64,000 nucleotides of DNA from CAISIP01 sp037968655 (lineage in GTDB: Bacteria; Pseudomonadota; Gammaproteobacteria; Burkholderiales; Burkholderiaceae_C), in the NCBI GenBank assembly GCA_037968655.1, contig JBBKVW010000068.1:8428-72427 (forward strand). Direction: 5' to 3'. Made by a program: the position numbers and the translations under genes. A model generated the notes under the pieces. That model was not told the DNA's origin. It was given only the letters and a program-made list of their open reading frames with translations, and ran no database searches. Shown here one piece after another: positions 28,676 to 38,324 of this stretch. Each line of letters opens with the position of its first letter. The first letter of the stretch is position 1.

Positions 28676-29160
28676 TTCTTATCCTTGCCCGCCTGCGCTC
28701 CACCCGCGCTTGCCGCGCTGTTGAACAGGAACTGGCCTATCAGGTTTTCAAGCACAACCGCAGACTGGGTGCTCGAAATGGTATCACCGGCCACCAGGTT
28801 TTTTTCGTCTGCACCTGGCTCCAGGCCCAGATATTGCTCGCCCAACAGGCCGCTGGTCAGGATCTTGAGCGAGCTGTCCTTTGGAAATCCGAATCGACTG
28901 TCCATGGCCATGGTGACCCTGGCCTGGAACGTCTTGTCATCAAAACTGATGCTCTCCACCCGCCCCACCAGCACGCCCGCACTACGCACTGCTGCTTTCG
29001 GTTTGAGTCCGCCCACGTTCTGGAATTTTCCATCCAGCCGGTAGGTCGGTTGGAAACTGAGGCTCAGCAGATTGGCCGACTGAAGGGCCAGAAACAAAAT
29101 TGCAGCCGCACCCAGCAAGACGAACAAGCCGACCCAGACATCGATTTTCGAGCGTTGCAT
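28672..29160 (-). CDS. mlaD: MCE-domain protein MlaD
   Basis: MlaD forms the hexameric MCE ring that receives phospholipid in the periplasm. The 162-residue product has one N-terminal membrane helix (VWVGLFVLLGAAAILFLALQ) and a single MCE domain with GLKPKAAVRSAGVLVGRVES and the pore-loop region LLGEQYLGLEPG. The C-terminal tail is Ala/Gly-rich. It overlaps mlaA and lies 83 bases after mlaE. Confidence 0.94.
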   Translation of the reverse strand: MQRSKIDVWVGLFVLLGAAAILFLALQSANLLSLSFQPTYRLDGKFQNVGGLKPKAAVRSAGVLVGRVESISFDDKTFQARVTMAMDSRFGFPKDSSLKILTSGLLGEQYLGLEPGADEKNLVAGDTISSTQSAVVLENLIGQFLFNSAASAGGAQAGKDKK

Positions 29161-29243
29161 TTCTTACTCCTTATTGCCGTATTTGACTGGTCTTCCGGTC
29201 TCGCACATCCAGTTCCTTGGAGCCGCCTGCAAGCGCCTGCAGG

Positions 29244-30026
29244 TCACAGGCTGAACATCATCGCGGTGAGAACGAAATCCAGTCCCAGCACCGCAAGGGA
29301 TGCCATTACCACCGTACGTGTCGTTGCCTTGGAGACGCCTTCCGGCGTCGCCTGGGCCGAATAACCTTGCAGCAGGGCGATGAAGGTCACAGTGAATCCG
29401 AACACCAGGCTCTTGACCAGTCCATTGCCTACGTCTTGCCAGACGTCGACGCCACCCTGGATCTGACTCCAGAATGAACCGGCGTCCACGCCGATCATCA
29501 AGACGCCAACCACCCATCCGCCGATGATTCCAGTGGCACTGAATACCGCGGCAAGCAGGGGCAAGGCGATTACGCCGGCCCAAAAGCGAGGCGCCAGTAC
29601 GCGCTGAACTGGATCGACTGCCATCATCTCCATGACGCTGATCTGCTCACCGGCCTTCATCAAGCCGATTTCCGCCGTCAACGAGGTGCCGGCGCGTCCA
29701 GCGAACAGCAAGGCGGTGACCACTGGCCCCAGTTCACGCACCAAAGTCAGCGTGACCAGCAAGCCCAGAGCCTCGGCTGAGCCATAGCGCTGCAGCGTGT
29801 AATAGCCCTGCAAGCCAAATACGAAGCCGACGAACAGGCCGGACACTGCAATGATGGCCAGCGAATAATTGCCAAGGAAGTGGATCTGGTCGCGGATCAG
29901 CCCGAATCGGCGAAAAGTCGGGCCGGCCAGCATCAGCAGGCGCAGGAACAAACGTGCGCCCATGCCCCATTCAGCCAACTGGCGACGCGCGGCAAAACCG
30001 ACATCGGCTGGCTTGTACCAGCTCAT
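29244..30026 (-). CDS. mlaE: Phospholipid-transport permease MlaE
   Basis: MlaE is the membrane permease of the MlaFEDB transporter. The 260-residue product from MSWYKPADVGFAARRQLAEW has five or six membrane helices and the family segment ELGPVVTALLFAGRAGTSLT with the coupling helix AEIGLMKAGEQISVMEMM. I chose the second ATG because GGGGA then has 6-base spacing and its ATGA overlaps the mlaF stop. Confidence 0.94.
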   Translation of the reverse strand: MSWYKPADVGFAARRQLAEWGMGARLFLRLLMLAGPTFRRFGLIRDQIHFLGNYSLAIIAVSGLFVGFVFGLQGYYTLQRYGSAEALGLLVTLTLVRELGPVVTALLFAGRAGTSLTAEIGLMKAGEQISVMEMMAVDPVQRVLAPRFWAGVIALPLLAAVFSATGIIGGWVVGVLMIGVDAGSFWSQIQGGVDVWQDVGNGLVKSLVFGFTVTFIALLQGYSAQATPEGVSKATTRTVVMASLAVLGLDFVLTAMMFSL

Positions 30027-30880
30027 GACCATTCCCCGGTTGCCGGCACCAGCGGCGAGGGCGCGGCGCCAAAATCCTGCTCGACCGTCGGCCCGGGATA
30101 GTGAAACTGCACCGGGCCATCGGGCCGGGCATGTACATATTGCGACACCAGGGGGTCGGTGTTCTCGCGCACCTGCTCAGGGTGCCCCTGCGCGGCCACC
30201 TTGCCGTTGGCAAGGATGATCACATGATCGGCAATCGAGAAGGTTTCTTCCAGTTCATGCGAGACGAATATGCTGGTCAGGCCCATCGAATCGTTGAGTT
30301 GGCGGATCAGCCTGGCAGCGGTTCCGACCGAGATCGGATCGAGCCCCGAAAACGGCTCGTCATACATCACCAGTTCCGGGTCCAGCGCAATCGCCCGTGC
30401 AAGTGCGACGCGGCGCGCCATGCCGCCCGATATCTCGCTGGGCATCAAATGGCGTGCGCCGCGCAGGCCCACCGCATTGAGCTTCATCAGCACGATGTCG
30501 CGCACCATGCCCTCGGGCAGCGTCGAATGCTCGCGCAATGGAAAGGCCACGTTTTCGAACACGCTCAGGTCGGCGAACAAGGCTCCGAACTGGAACAACA
30601 TGCCCATGCGACGGCGCGCAGCGTACAACTGCTCCTGATCCAGCGTGCCAACGTCGTCGAATCGACCGGCGCCATACAGACGCAACTCGCCCTTCTGCGC
30701 CCGGTTCTGGCCGCCGATCAGCCGCAGTATGGTGGTCTTGCCGCCACCCGAGGCGCCCATCAACGCCGTCACCTTGCCACGCGGCACGGTGAGCGAGATG
30801 TCATCCAGAATGACGCGCTCGCCGTACCCGAAGGTGAGGCCGCGCAGTTCGACAAGGGGATCAGATGAGGAAGAATCCAT
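30023..30880 (-). CDS. mlaF: Phospholipid-transport ATPase MlaF
   Basis: MlaF powers retrograde phospholipid transport. The 285-residue ATPase has Walker A GASGGGKTT, the Q-loop in GMLFQFGALFADLSVFEN, signature EISGGMARRVALARA, Walker B LVMYDEPFSGLDP and the switch His in VSHELEE. The last 40 residues (QYVHARPDGPVQFHYPGP onward) are the C-terminal extension typical of betaproteobacterial MlaF. It is the first gene of the long leftward chain. The 128 bases upstream hold TATGAT at 30918-30923, a possible -10 element, without a clear -35. Confidence 0.95.
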   Translation of the reverse strand: MDSSSSDPLVELRGLTFGYGERVILDDISLTVPRGKVTALMGASGGGKTTILRLIGGQNRAQKGELRLYGAGRFDDVGTLDQEQLYAARRRMGMLFQFGALFADLSVFENVAFPLREHSTLPEGMVRDIVLMKLNAVGLRGARHLMPSEISGGMARRVALARAIALDPELVMYDEPFSGLDPISVGTAARLIRQLNDSMGLTSIFVSHELEETFSIADHVIILANGKVAAQGHPEQVRENTDPLVSQYVHARPDGPVQFHYPGPTVEQDFGAAPSPLVPATGEWS

Positions 30881-31008
30881 GAAAGGAGCAGGACACCGGG
30901 AGGCATCCGGCTTTCAAATCATACGGGATATCAACGCTGTGCCGTTGCATCTACGCAACAACCGCAGGCGATAGACGCAGGTGCGGCGCCCCGTTGGGCA
31001 ACGCGCAT

Positions 31009-32475
31009 TCAACGCGGCAAATCGCTGAAACCCATCAGGAATTCGTCCACCGCGCGGGCCGCCTGACGACCTTCCCGAATGGCCCACACGACAAGACTCT
31101 GGCCGCGCCGCATGTCACCGGCGGCAAATACCTTGGCAACATTCGTTGCGTAACCAGAGCCGAAGTCGGTCGACGCACGGGCATTGCCACGCGCGTCCTG
31201 CTCCACGCCGAAGGCGTCGAGCACACTGGCAACCGGGGACACGAAGCCCATGGCCAACAAGACCAGTTCGGCTGGCAGTACCTGTTCGCTGCCCGGCACC
31301 TCGGTCATCTTGCCGCCTTTCCACTCGACCCGTACCGTCTTCAAGCCCTTGAGCTTGCCCTTCTCGCCAATGAACTCCTTGGTAGAAATAGCAAACTCCC
31401 GCTCACAGCCCTCCTCGTGACTGGAACTGGTACGCAACTTGATCGGCCAATAGGGCCAGGTCATGGGACGGTCTTCCTCGTCTGGCGGCTGTGGCAGCAG
31501 TTCGAACTGGGTCACGCTGGTCGCGCCGTGCCGGTTGCTGGTACCGACGCAGTCGCTGCCGGTGTCACCGCCGCCAATGACGATCACGTTCTTGCCGTCG
31601 GCACGCAATTGCCCGCGTACCTTGTCGCCGGCGTTGAGCTTGTTTTGCTGGGGCAGGAACTCCATCGCGAAATGCACGCCCTTGAGTTCCCGTCCCGGGA
31701 CCGGCAGATCGCGCGACTGTTCGGCGCCGCCGGTCAGCATGACCGCGTCAAACTGCTGAAGCAACTGGTCCGCACCCAAAACCTCCTTGGACCAATTAGT
31801 GACCTTGCTGTCCTTGGGCATCGCACCCACAAGCACGCCGGTGCGAAAGACCACGCCTTCGGCCTCCATCTGGGTTACGCGCCGGTCGATGTGGGATTTC
31901 TCCAGTTTGAAGTCCGGAATACCGTAGCGCAACAGTCCGCCGAGCCGATCGTTTTTTTCGAACACAGTCACGTCGTGGCCAACCCGCGCCAGTTGCTGTG
32001 CCGCGGCCAGCCCCGCCGGGCCGGAACCGACGATTGCGACGGTCTTGCCGCTGCGATGGCGGGCTTTGAGCGGTTTGACCCAGTCGTTCTCCCAGGCCTT
32101 GTCGATGATGGCGTGTTCAATCGACTTGATGCCCACGGCATCGTCGTTCACATTGAGCGTGCAGGCCGCCTCGCAGGGTGCAGGACAGATGCGCCCGGTG
32201 AACTCCGGGAAATTATTGGTGCTGTGCAGCACCGATATGGCATTTTTCCAGTCGCCACGATAGACCAGATCGTTGAAGTCCGGAATGATGTTGTTGACCG
32301 GACAACCATGATTGCAGAATGGCGTGCCGCAGTCCATGCAGCGCGCACTTTGCGTCTTGGCCTGGCCGTCGTCGAGCGTGAGGACGAACTCGCGATATTC
32401 CTTGACCCGTTCCTGAACCGGACGATAGTCCTCCTCCAGTCGCGGGTACTCCATGAATCCGGTGATCTTTCCCAT
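31009..32475 (-). CDS. gltD: Glutamate synthase [NADPH] small subunit
   Basis: GltD passes electrons from NADPH through FAD and iron-sulfur clusters to GltB. The 488-residue product from MGKITGFMEYPRLEEDYRPV has two Cys clusters (CMDCGTPFCNHGCP and CPAPCEAAC). It also has an FAD loop VAIVGSGPAGLAAAQQLA and a NADPH loop VIVIGGGDTGSDC. The ATG follows AGGATTGAAC. It lies 38 bases after gltB in the usual gltBD order. Confidence 0.97.
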   Translation of the reverse strand: MGKITGFMEYPRLEEDYRPVQERVKEYREFVLTLDDGQAKTQSARCMDCGTPFCNHGCPVNNIIPDFNDLVYRGDWKNAISVLHSTNNFPEFTGRICPAPCEAACTLNVNDDAVGIKSIEHAIIDKAWENDWVKPLKARHRSGKTVAIVGSGPAGLAAAQQLARVGHDVTVFEKNDRLGGLLRYGIPDFKLEKSHIDRRVTQMEAEGVVFRTGVLVGAMPKDSKVTNWSKEVLGADQLLQQFDAVMLTGGAEQSRDLPVPGRELKGVHFAMEFLPQQNKLNAGDKVRGQLRADGKNVIVIGGGDTGSDCVGTSNRHGATSVTQFELLPQPPDEEDRPMTWPYWPIKLRTSSSHEEGCEREFAISTKEFIGEKGKLKGLKTVRVEWKGGKMTEVPGSEQVLPAELVLLAMGFVSPVASVLDAFGVEQDARGNARASTDFGSGYATNVAKVFAAGDMRRGQSLVVWAIREGRQAARAVDEFLMGFSDLPR

Positions 32476-32513
32476 GTTCAATCCTGTTGGTATCGTTCTG
32501 TCCGCGAGCGCGC

Positions 32514-35500
32514 CTACTTGGCGGCCACGGTATTGCTGCTGCGGTCGGACCTGGCGCGTGGCTTGGCCTCGGCTGGCGCAGCAGCTGCGGCCTGTTTGCG
32601 CGCCCCGATTTCTCCCAGCGCGCGCTTGTACTCGATCGGAAAGACCTTGACGAAGCGCGAACGCGAGAGCTCCCAGTTGTCCAGCAAATCACGCGCGCGC
32701 CTGCTGCCTGTCCAGCGGTTGTGTTCTTCCAGCAGCTTCTTGAGTTGGCTGTCGTCAAGTTGGCCCCGATGCCAGACAGCAGGATCCATCATGGACTGCT
32801 GTTCGCGGGCCGGCAAGACATTCTCCAGCGACACCATCGCGGTATTGCAGCGCTGTGCAAACTGGCCGTCTTCGTCATATACATAAGCCACGCCGCCACT
32901 CATGCCGGCGGCAAAATTGCGGCCGGTCTTGCCCAGCACGACGACGGTCCCACCGGTCATGTATTCGCAGCCGTGGTCGCCGGTGCCCTCGACAACCGCA
33001 GTCGCGCCCGACAGACGCACCGCAAAGCGCTCGCCTGCAACGCCACCGAAGAAGGCCTCGCCGGTAGTGGCGCCATACAACGCTGTATTGCCGATGATGG
33101 TGTTGCGTGTCGGATCGCCCCGAAAATCGATGCTCGGGCGCACGATCACGCGGCCGCCGCTGAGACCCTTGCCGGTGTAATCGTTGGCGTCACCGATCAG
33201 ATACAGCGAAATGCCATTGGCCAGGAAGGCCCCAAAGGATTGCCCGCCGGTGCCCTCGAGCTGTATGCGGATGGTGTCATCGGGCAGGCCCTGCGGGTGT
33301 GCCTTGGTCAAGGCCCCCGACAACATGGCTCCGACCGAGCGGTTCACGTTGTGAACGACCTCGATGAACTTGACCTTTTCGCCGCGCTCGAAGGCCGGTC
33401 GGCAACGCTCTATCAGCACGCGATCCAGCGCACGATCAAGGCCGTGGTCCTGCTCCTGTACATGGTGCCGCGGCACGTCGGCCGGCGCGGTGGGCTGGGC
33501 AAACAGCCGGCCAAAATTCAGGCCACGGGCCTTCCAGTGCTCGATACCGCGCGCGGTATCGAGCAGGTCTGCGCGGCCGATCAGGTCTTCAAACTTGCGG
33601 ATCCCCAATTGCGCCATGATCTGGCGCACTTCTTCGGCCACGAAGAAGAAATAGTTGACGACATGCTCCGGCTTGCCGGCAAATTTCTTGCGCAGCGCAG
33701 GGTCCTGTGTGGCGACCCCCACCGGACAGGTGTTGAGATGGCATTTGCGCATCATGATGCAGCCCTGTACCACCAGGGGCGCAGTGGCAAAACCAAACTC
33801 GTCCGCACCGAGCAGCGCGCCGATGGCCACGTCGCGGCCGGTCTTCATCTGGCCGTCGGCCTGTACGCGGATACGTCCGCGCAATCGATTGAGCACCAAA
33901 GTCTGCTGGGTCTCGGCCAGGCCGATCTCCCATGGGCTGCCGGCATGCTTGATGGACGACCAGGGCGAGGCGCCGGTGCCGCCGTCATGGCCGGCAATCA
34001 CGACATGGTCGCTCTTGCATTTGGCCACGCCCGCGGCAACCGTTCCCACGCCAATCTCGCTCACCAGCTTGACGCTGATGCTGGCATGCGGCGCCACGTT
34101 CTTCAGGTCGTGGATCAGCTGTGCCAGGTCTTCGATCGAATAGATGTCATGGTGTGGCGGCGGCGAAATCAGGCCGACACCGGGCACCGAATAGCGCAAT
34201 TTTCCGATGTAGTCGGACACCTTGCCACCGGGCAGTTGCCCGCCTTCGCCGGGCTTGGCGCCCTGGGCCATCTTGATCTGTATCTGGTCGGCACTGTTGA
34301 GATATTCGGCCGTCACGCCAAAACGGCCTGACGCCACCTGCTTGATGCGTGAACGCAGGGAATCACCCGCTTCGAGCGGGTAGTCGGACTCGACCACGTC
34401 ATGGCCCATGATGTCGCCCAGGGTCTGGCCCTGGTTGATCGGGATTCCCTTGAGCTCCTGCCGATAGCGCGCCGGGTCTTCGCCACCCTCGCCGGTATTG
34501 CTCTTGCCGCCGATGCGGTTCATGGCCACGGCCAGGGTCGCATGCGCCTCGGTCGATATCGAGCCGAGCGACATCGCACCAGTGGCAAAGCGCTTCACGA
34601 TTTCGCTGGCCGGCTCAACCTCGTCGATGGCGATCGCCAGCGACGGATCGATGCGGAATTCGAACAGGCCGCGCAACGTCATGTGCCGGCGCGACTGGTT
34701 GTTGATCAGCTGCGCATATTCCTTGTAGGTGCTCCAGTTGTTGGCGCGCGCACTGTGCTGCAGCTTGGCAATCGCGTCGGGCGACCACATGTGCTCCTCG
34801 CCGCGCACCCGCCAGGCGTATTCGCCGCCGGCGTCCAGCATGTTCTCCAGCACCGGGTCATCGCCAAAGGCGGCGTTGTGCATGCGGATCGCCTCCTTGG
34901 CGATCTCGAACACCCCTATGCCCTCGATCCGGCTCGGCGTGCCGGTGAAGTACTTGTCCACGGTCTCAGTGTTCAAGCCGATCGCCTCGAACAGCTGCGC
35001 GCCGCAGTAGCTCATGTAAGTCGACACGCCCATCTTGGACATGATCTTGGACAGGCCCTTGCCGATCGCCTTGATGTAGTTCGCGCTCGCCTTCTCGGCG
35101 CTCAGATCACCCGATAGATGGCGGTGAATGTCCTGCAGCGTCTCCAGCGCAAGATAGGGATGGACAGCCTCGGCGCCATAACCGGCCAGGGTCGCGAAGT
35201 GATGCACTTCGCGCGCGCTGCCGGTCTCCACGACCAGGCCGGCCGAGGTGCGCAGGCCTTCGCGCACCAGGTGCTGGTGCACCGCGCTCAGCGCCAGCAA
35301 GGCCGGCACCGCCAATTGCGTCGCACTGATCCGGCGGTCGGTGATGATCAGGATGTTCCTGCCGCCTCGGATGGCATCAACCGCCTCGGCGCACAGGGAT
35401 GCCAGTTTGGCTTCGACACCCTCATGGCCCCAGGCCAGCGGATAGGTGATATCCAACGCGCTGGAGCGAAATTTGCCATGCGTATGGCCTTCGATGTTAT

Positions 35501-37298
35501 ACAACTTGGCCATGTCGGCCAGGTTCAGGATGGGCTGCGCAACCTCGAGCCGCATCGGCGGATTGACCTGGTTGATGTCGAGCAAATTGGGCTTTGGCCC
35601 GATGAAGGACACCAGCGACATCACGATCGCCTCGCGGATCGGGTCGATTGGCGGATTGGTCACCTGCGCGAACAACTGCTTGAAATAGTTGTACAGCGGC
35701 TTGTTCTTGTCCGACAGCACCGCCAGCGGGCTGTCATTGCCCATCGATCCGATGGCTTCTTCGGCGGCCATCGCCATCGGGCCCATCAGGAACTTGATGT
35801 CCTCCTGGGTATAGCCGAAGGCCTGTTGGCGATCGAGCAACGAGGGCGGATCGACGACTGCGGCATGGACGGCTGCCAGGGCGCCACCGGCGACCATCGG
35901 CTTGGACTTGCCATGCGAGTCGACATCGTCAAGCCGGATGCGCAGGTTCTCGATCCACTGCTTGTAGGGCTTGATGCTGGCCAGGTTGGACTTGAGTTCC
36001 TCGTCGTCGATCATGCGACCCTGCTCCAGGTCGATCAGGAACATCTTGCCGGGCTGCAGGCGCCATTTACGCACGATCTTGTTTTCGGGCACCGGCAATA
36101 CGCCGGACTCGGAAGCCATGATCACCAGGTCGTCGTCGGTCACGCAATAGCGCGAGGGGCGCAGGCCGTTGCGGTCCAGCGTGGCGCCGATCTGGCGGCC
36201 GTCGGTGAACACGATCGAGGCCGGGCCGTCCCAGGGTTCGAGCATGGCGGCGTGGTATTCATAGAACGCACGGCGCCGTTCGTCCATCGTGCTGTGCTGT
36301 TCCCATGGCTCGGGGATCATCATCATCACCGCATGTCCGATCGGGTAGCCGGCCATGGTCAGCAGTACCAGGCAGTTGTCGAACGTTGCGGTGTCGGACT
36401 GGTTGGGAAAGCTGATCGGATAGAGCTTTTGCAGGTCGGCGCCCAGCACAGGCGAGGACATGACGCCCTCACGTGCCTTCATCCAGTTGTAGTTGCCCTT
36501 GACGGTATTGATCTCCCCGTTGTGTGCGACATAGCGATACGGGTGGGCAAGCGGCCACTCAGGAAAGGTGTTGGTCGAAAAGCGCTGGTGCACCAGGCCC
36601 AGCGCGGAGACGCAGCGCGGATCTTCCAGATCACGGAAATACACGCCAACCTGGTCTGCCAGCAGCAAGCCCTTGTAAACCACGGTGCGGCTGGACATGC
36701 TCGGAACGTAGTACTCCTTGCTGTGCTTGAGCCGCAGGCCCTGGATCGATCCGCTGCAGGTCTTGCGAATGACGTAAAGCTTGCGCTCCAGGGCATCCTG
36801 CACGATGACGTCGTCACCGCGCCCGATGAAAACCTGGCGGATGATGGGTTCCTTTTTGCGCACCGCCGGCGACATCGGCATCTCGCGGTTGACCGGAACG
36901 TCGCGCCATCCCAGCAGCACCTGGCCCTCGGCCTTGATGGCGCGCTCCATTTCCTGTTCGCAGGCCATGCGCGAAGCATGCTCCTTGGGCAGGAAGATCA
37001 TGCCCACGCCGTATTCGCCTGGTGCCGGTAGAACCACACCCTGCGCGGCCATCTCTTCGCGATACAGCGCGTCGGGCAACTGGATCAGGATTCCAGCTCC
37101 GTCGCCCATCAGGCTATCGGCACCCACAGCACCGCGATGGTTCAGGTTCTCCAGGATCTTGAGCGCGTTCTTGACGATGTCATGCGACTTGGCACCCCGG
37201 ATGTTGGCCACAAAGCCAACCCCGCAGGAGTCATGTTCATGCTCGCCGCTGTAAAGGCCGTTGCGCTGCAAATACTCGATTTCGTCTGATGTCGCCAT
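32514..37298 (-). CDS. gltB: Glutamate synthase [NADPH] large subunit
   Basis: GltB makes two glutamates from glutamine and 2-oxoglutarate. The 1594-residue product has a 24-residue propeptide, after which Cys25 (HEHDSCGVGFVANIRG) becomes the N-terminal nucleophile of the glutaminase domain. The central and FMN-binding domains follow. The 3Fe-4S ligands are in CHLNTCPVGVATQDP. The C-terminal beta-helix (GGXVRVVG-like repeats) is seen around SGGRVIVRPSIDF and GTGDHGCEYMTGG. Somewhat longer than the E. coli subunit. AGGA lies 7 bases before the ATG. Confidence 0.98.
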   Translation of the reverse strand: MATSDEIEYLQRNGLYSGEHEHDSCGVGFVANIRGAKSHDIVKNALKILENLNHRGAVGADSLMGDGAGILIQLPDALYREEMAAQGVVLPAPGEYGVGMIFLPKEHASRMACEQEMERAIKAEGQVLLGWRDVPVNREMPMSPAVRKKEPIIRQVFIGRGDDVIVQDALERKLYVIRKTCSGSIQGLRLKHSKEYYVPSMSSRTVVYKGLLLADQVGVYFRDLEDPRCVSALGLVHQRFSTNTFPEWPLAHPYRYVAHNGEINTVKGNYNWMKAREGVMSSPVLGADLQKLYPISFPNQSDTATFDNCLVLLTMAGYPIGHAVMMMIPEPWEQHSTMDERRRAFYEYHAAMLEPWDGPASIVFTDGRQIGATLDRNGLRPSRYCVTDDDLVIMASESGVLPVPENKIVRKWRLQPGKMFLIDLEQGRMIDDEELKSNLASIKPYKQWIENLRIRLDDVDSHGKSKPMVAGGALAAVHAAVVDPPSLLDRQQAFGYTQEDIKFLMGPMAMAAEEAIGSMGNDSPLAVLSDKNKPLYNYFKQLFAQVTNPPIDPIREAIVMSLVSFIGPKPNLLDINQVNPPMRLEVAQPILNLADMAKLYNIEGHTHGKFRSSALDITYPLAWGHEGVEAKLASLCAEAVDAIRGGRNILIITDRRISATQLAVPALLALSAVHQHLVREGLRTSAGLVVETGSAREVHHFATLAGYGAEAVHPYLALETLQDIHRHLSGDLSAEKASANYIKAIGKGLSKIMSKMGVSTYMSYCGAQLFEAIGLNTETVDKYFTGTPSRIEGIGVFEIAKEAIRMHNAAFGDDPVLENMLDAGGEYAWRVRGEEHMWSPDAIAKLQHSARANNWSTYKEYAQLINNQSRRHMTLRGLFEFRIDPSLAIAIDEVEPASEIVKRFATGAMSLGSISTEAHATLAVAMNRIGGKSNTGEGGEDPARYRQELKGIPINQGQTLGDIMGHDVVESDYPLEAGDSLRSRIKQVASGRFGVTAEYLNSADQIQIKMAQGAKPGEGGQLPGGKVSDYIGKLRYSVPGVGLISPPPHHDIYSIEDLAQLIHDLKNVAPHASISVKLVSEIGVGTVAAGVAKCKSDHVVIAGHDGGTGASPWSSIKHAGSPWEIGLAETQQTLVLNRLRGRIRVQADGQMKTGRDVAIGALLGADEFGFATAPLVVQGCIMMRKCHLNTCPVGVATQDPALRKKFAGKPEHVVNYFFFVAEEVRQIMAQLGIRKFEDLIGRADLLDTARGIEHWKARGLNFGRLFAQPTAPADVPRHHVQEQDHGLDRALDRVLIERCRPAFERGEKVKFIEVVHNVNRSVGAMLSGALTKAHPQGLPDDTIRIQLEGTGGQSFGAFLANGISLYLIGDANDYTGKGLSGGRVIVRPSIDFRGDPTRNTIIGNTALYGATTGEAFFGGVAGERFAVRLSGATAVVEGTGDHGCEYMTGGTVVVLGKTGRNFAAGMSGGVAYVYDEDGQFAQRCNTAMVSLENVLPAREQQSMMDPAVWHRGQLDDSQLKKLLEEHNRWTGSRRARDLLDNWELSRSRFVKVFPIEYKRALGEIGARKQAAAAAPAEAKPRARSDRSSNTVAAK

Positions 37299-37413
37299 GA
37301 TTGATCCTGTTCACTGCACAAACCCGCAACCCTCATCTGCTCGCACAAACCGGCAAACAGCAGCGGGCCCACAGTTTAGTGCAGTGCAACAATCATGCCC
37401 ATCAAATTAAATC

Positions 37414-37430
37414 GGGGTCAGATTCCAATT
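37414..37430 (+). repeat. Left 17-bp inverted repeat of the RAYT element
   Basis: Sequence GGGGTCAGATTCCAATT, an exact reverse complement of the right repeat. It lies 81 bases beyond the 3' end of the transposase gene. Confidence 0.85.
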
Positions 37431-37510
37431 AAATGAGCCATGTGGCCAGCAACAAGTAATTAGGGACAGATCGAAAATCGACGGCTTCCGCAATTTGCCG
37501 GCGCCAACTG

Positions 37511-38221
37511 CTATTCGCCAGGCTTCTTGGTCTCGGTCAACTTGGCTGGCCGCCCCGGCACGGCCCGGGTCAGGCGCCGCGGCGTCTTGCCCTGCAAATC
37601 AGCCACAAAACCTGCGTCACCCAGGGCCCAACCGCTGCTGGCCGATTGACCCAGCGCCGCGCGCAACTCCTGCGACACACCGGCTTGAACCAGGTCTCTG
37701 TAGGCTGACTCGCGTTCGAAAGGCGTGTTGCCAAGTTCCCAAAACAGCGCGTGTGGCGTTACCAGCCGGTCTCGGCGCAAACCAAGGTAGTGGGCATGAC
37801 TGGACCAAACGTAATCCTGTGCCCGTGCCACCAATCCGGCACGCACCGGGTTCAGATCCAGATACACCATGCACGCGAGCAGGTAGCGCTCGGTCTGCAC
37901 CAAGGCCGATTTGTAGCGACCCTCCCACAAGGTGCCGCTGCGCCCATGCAGGTCGTTGAAGTGCCGCACATAACGGCGCCCCACTGCCTGCATCAGCAGT
38001 GGCAGCCCATCGCGCGCGCGCGGCGTGAGCAAGAGATGGAAATGGTTGTCCATCAACACATAGGAGTGGATTGCAACGTCGAACTGTTCGGCGTTTTCGA
38101 ACAAGAGCGCCAACATGCGCTCCCTGTCGGCGACGGTCAAAAAAATCGCCTGGCGATTATTCCCGCGCTGAATGACGTGATACGGGTAACCCGGTACAGA
38201 TACGCGCGCTAGTCGAGCCAT
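37511..38221 (-). CDS. REP-associated tyrosine transposase-like protein (Y1_Tnp)
   Basis: This is a single-strand HUH-type endonuclease, related to IS200/IS605 TnpA and to RAYTs that move or process REP repeats. The 236-residue product begins MARLARVSVPGYPYHVIQRG. It has the HUH pair in LMDNHFHLLL, a candidate catalytic Tyr in GRRYVRHFND, and the RAYT signatures GRSGTLWEGRYKS and YLDLNPVRAGLV with WSSH. The C-terminal basic tail (RRLTRAVPGRPAKL) is typical of the long RAYT form. The gene is intact. Flanking inverted repeats are its likely substrate. Confidence 0.9.
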   Translation of the reverse strand: MARLARVSVPGYPYHVIQRGNNRQAIFLTVADRERMLALLFENAEQFDVAIHSYVLMDNHFHLLLTPRARDGLPLLMQAVGRRYVRHFNDLHGRSGTLWEGRYKSALVQTERYLLACMVYLDLNPVRAGLVARAQDYVWSSHAHYLGLRRDRLVTPHALFWELGNTPFERESAYRDLVQAGVSQELRAALGQSASSGWALGDAGFVADLQGKTPRRLTRAVPGRPAKLTETKKPGE

Positions 38222-38252
38222 TCAGTACAGGCGTCGCGCCCGCCAGACAAAG

Positions 38253-38269
38253 AATTGGAATCTGACCCC
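38253..38269 (-). repeat. Right 17-bp inverted repeat of the RAYT element
   Basis: AATTGGAATCTGACCCC, the exact reverse complement of the left repeat, 31 bases upstream of the transposase start codon. A shorter direct copy (TGACCCCAATT) follows at 38279-38289. Confidence 0.85.
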
Positions 38270-38324
38270 AATTGAGTGTGACCCCAATTTATTGAACCCT
38301 AAATTGCCTGCAGCGGATGCTGTG

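Larger units (their letters stand above)
37414..38289. mobile_element. RAYT-type single-gene element with flanking inverted repeats
   Basis: A Y1-transposase gene is bracketed by perfect 17-bp inverted repeats, GGGGTCAGATTCCAATT on the left and its reverse complement on the right. The right end carries a second copy of TGACCCCAATT 16 bases further on. No target-site duplication was found next to the repeats, as expected for HUH elements. The element separates the gltBD promoter region from a lipoprotein gene. Confidence 0.7.

Noticed and set aside
30881..31008. Promoter for the mla chain
   Set aside because: TATGAT at 30918-30923 is a fair -10 but no -35 stands at the right distance, so I do not call it as a feature.
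32487..37031. Long rightward frames (614 and 637 codons) over gltB
   Set aside because: Antisense to GltB, with His- and Arg-rich translations and no recognisable domain.
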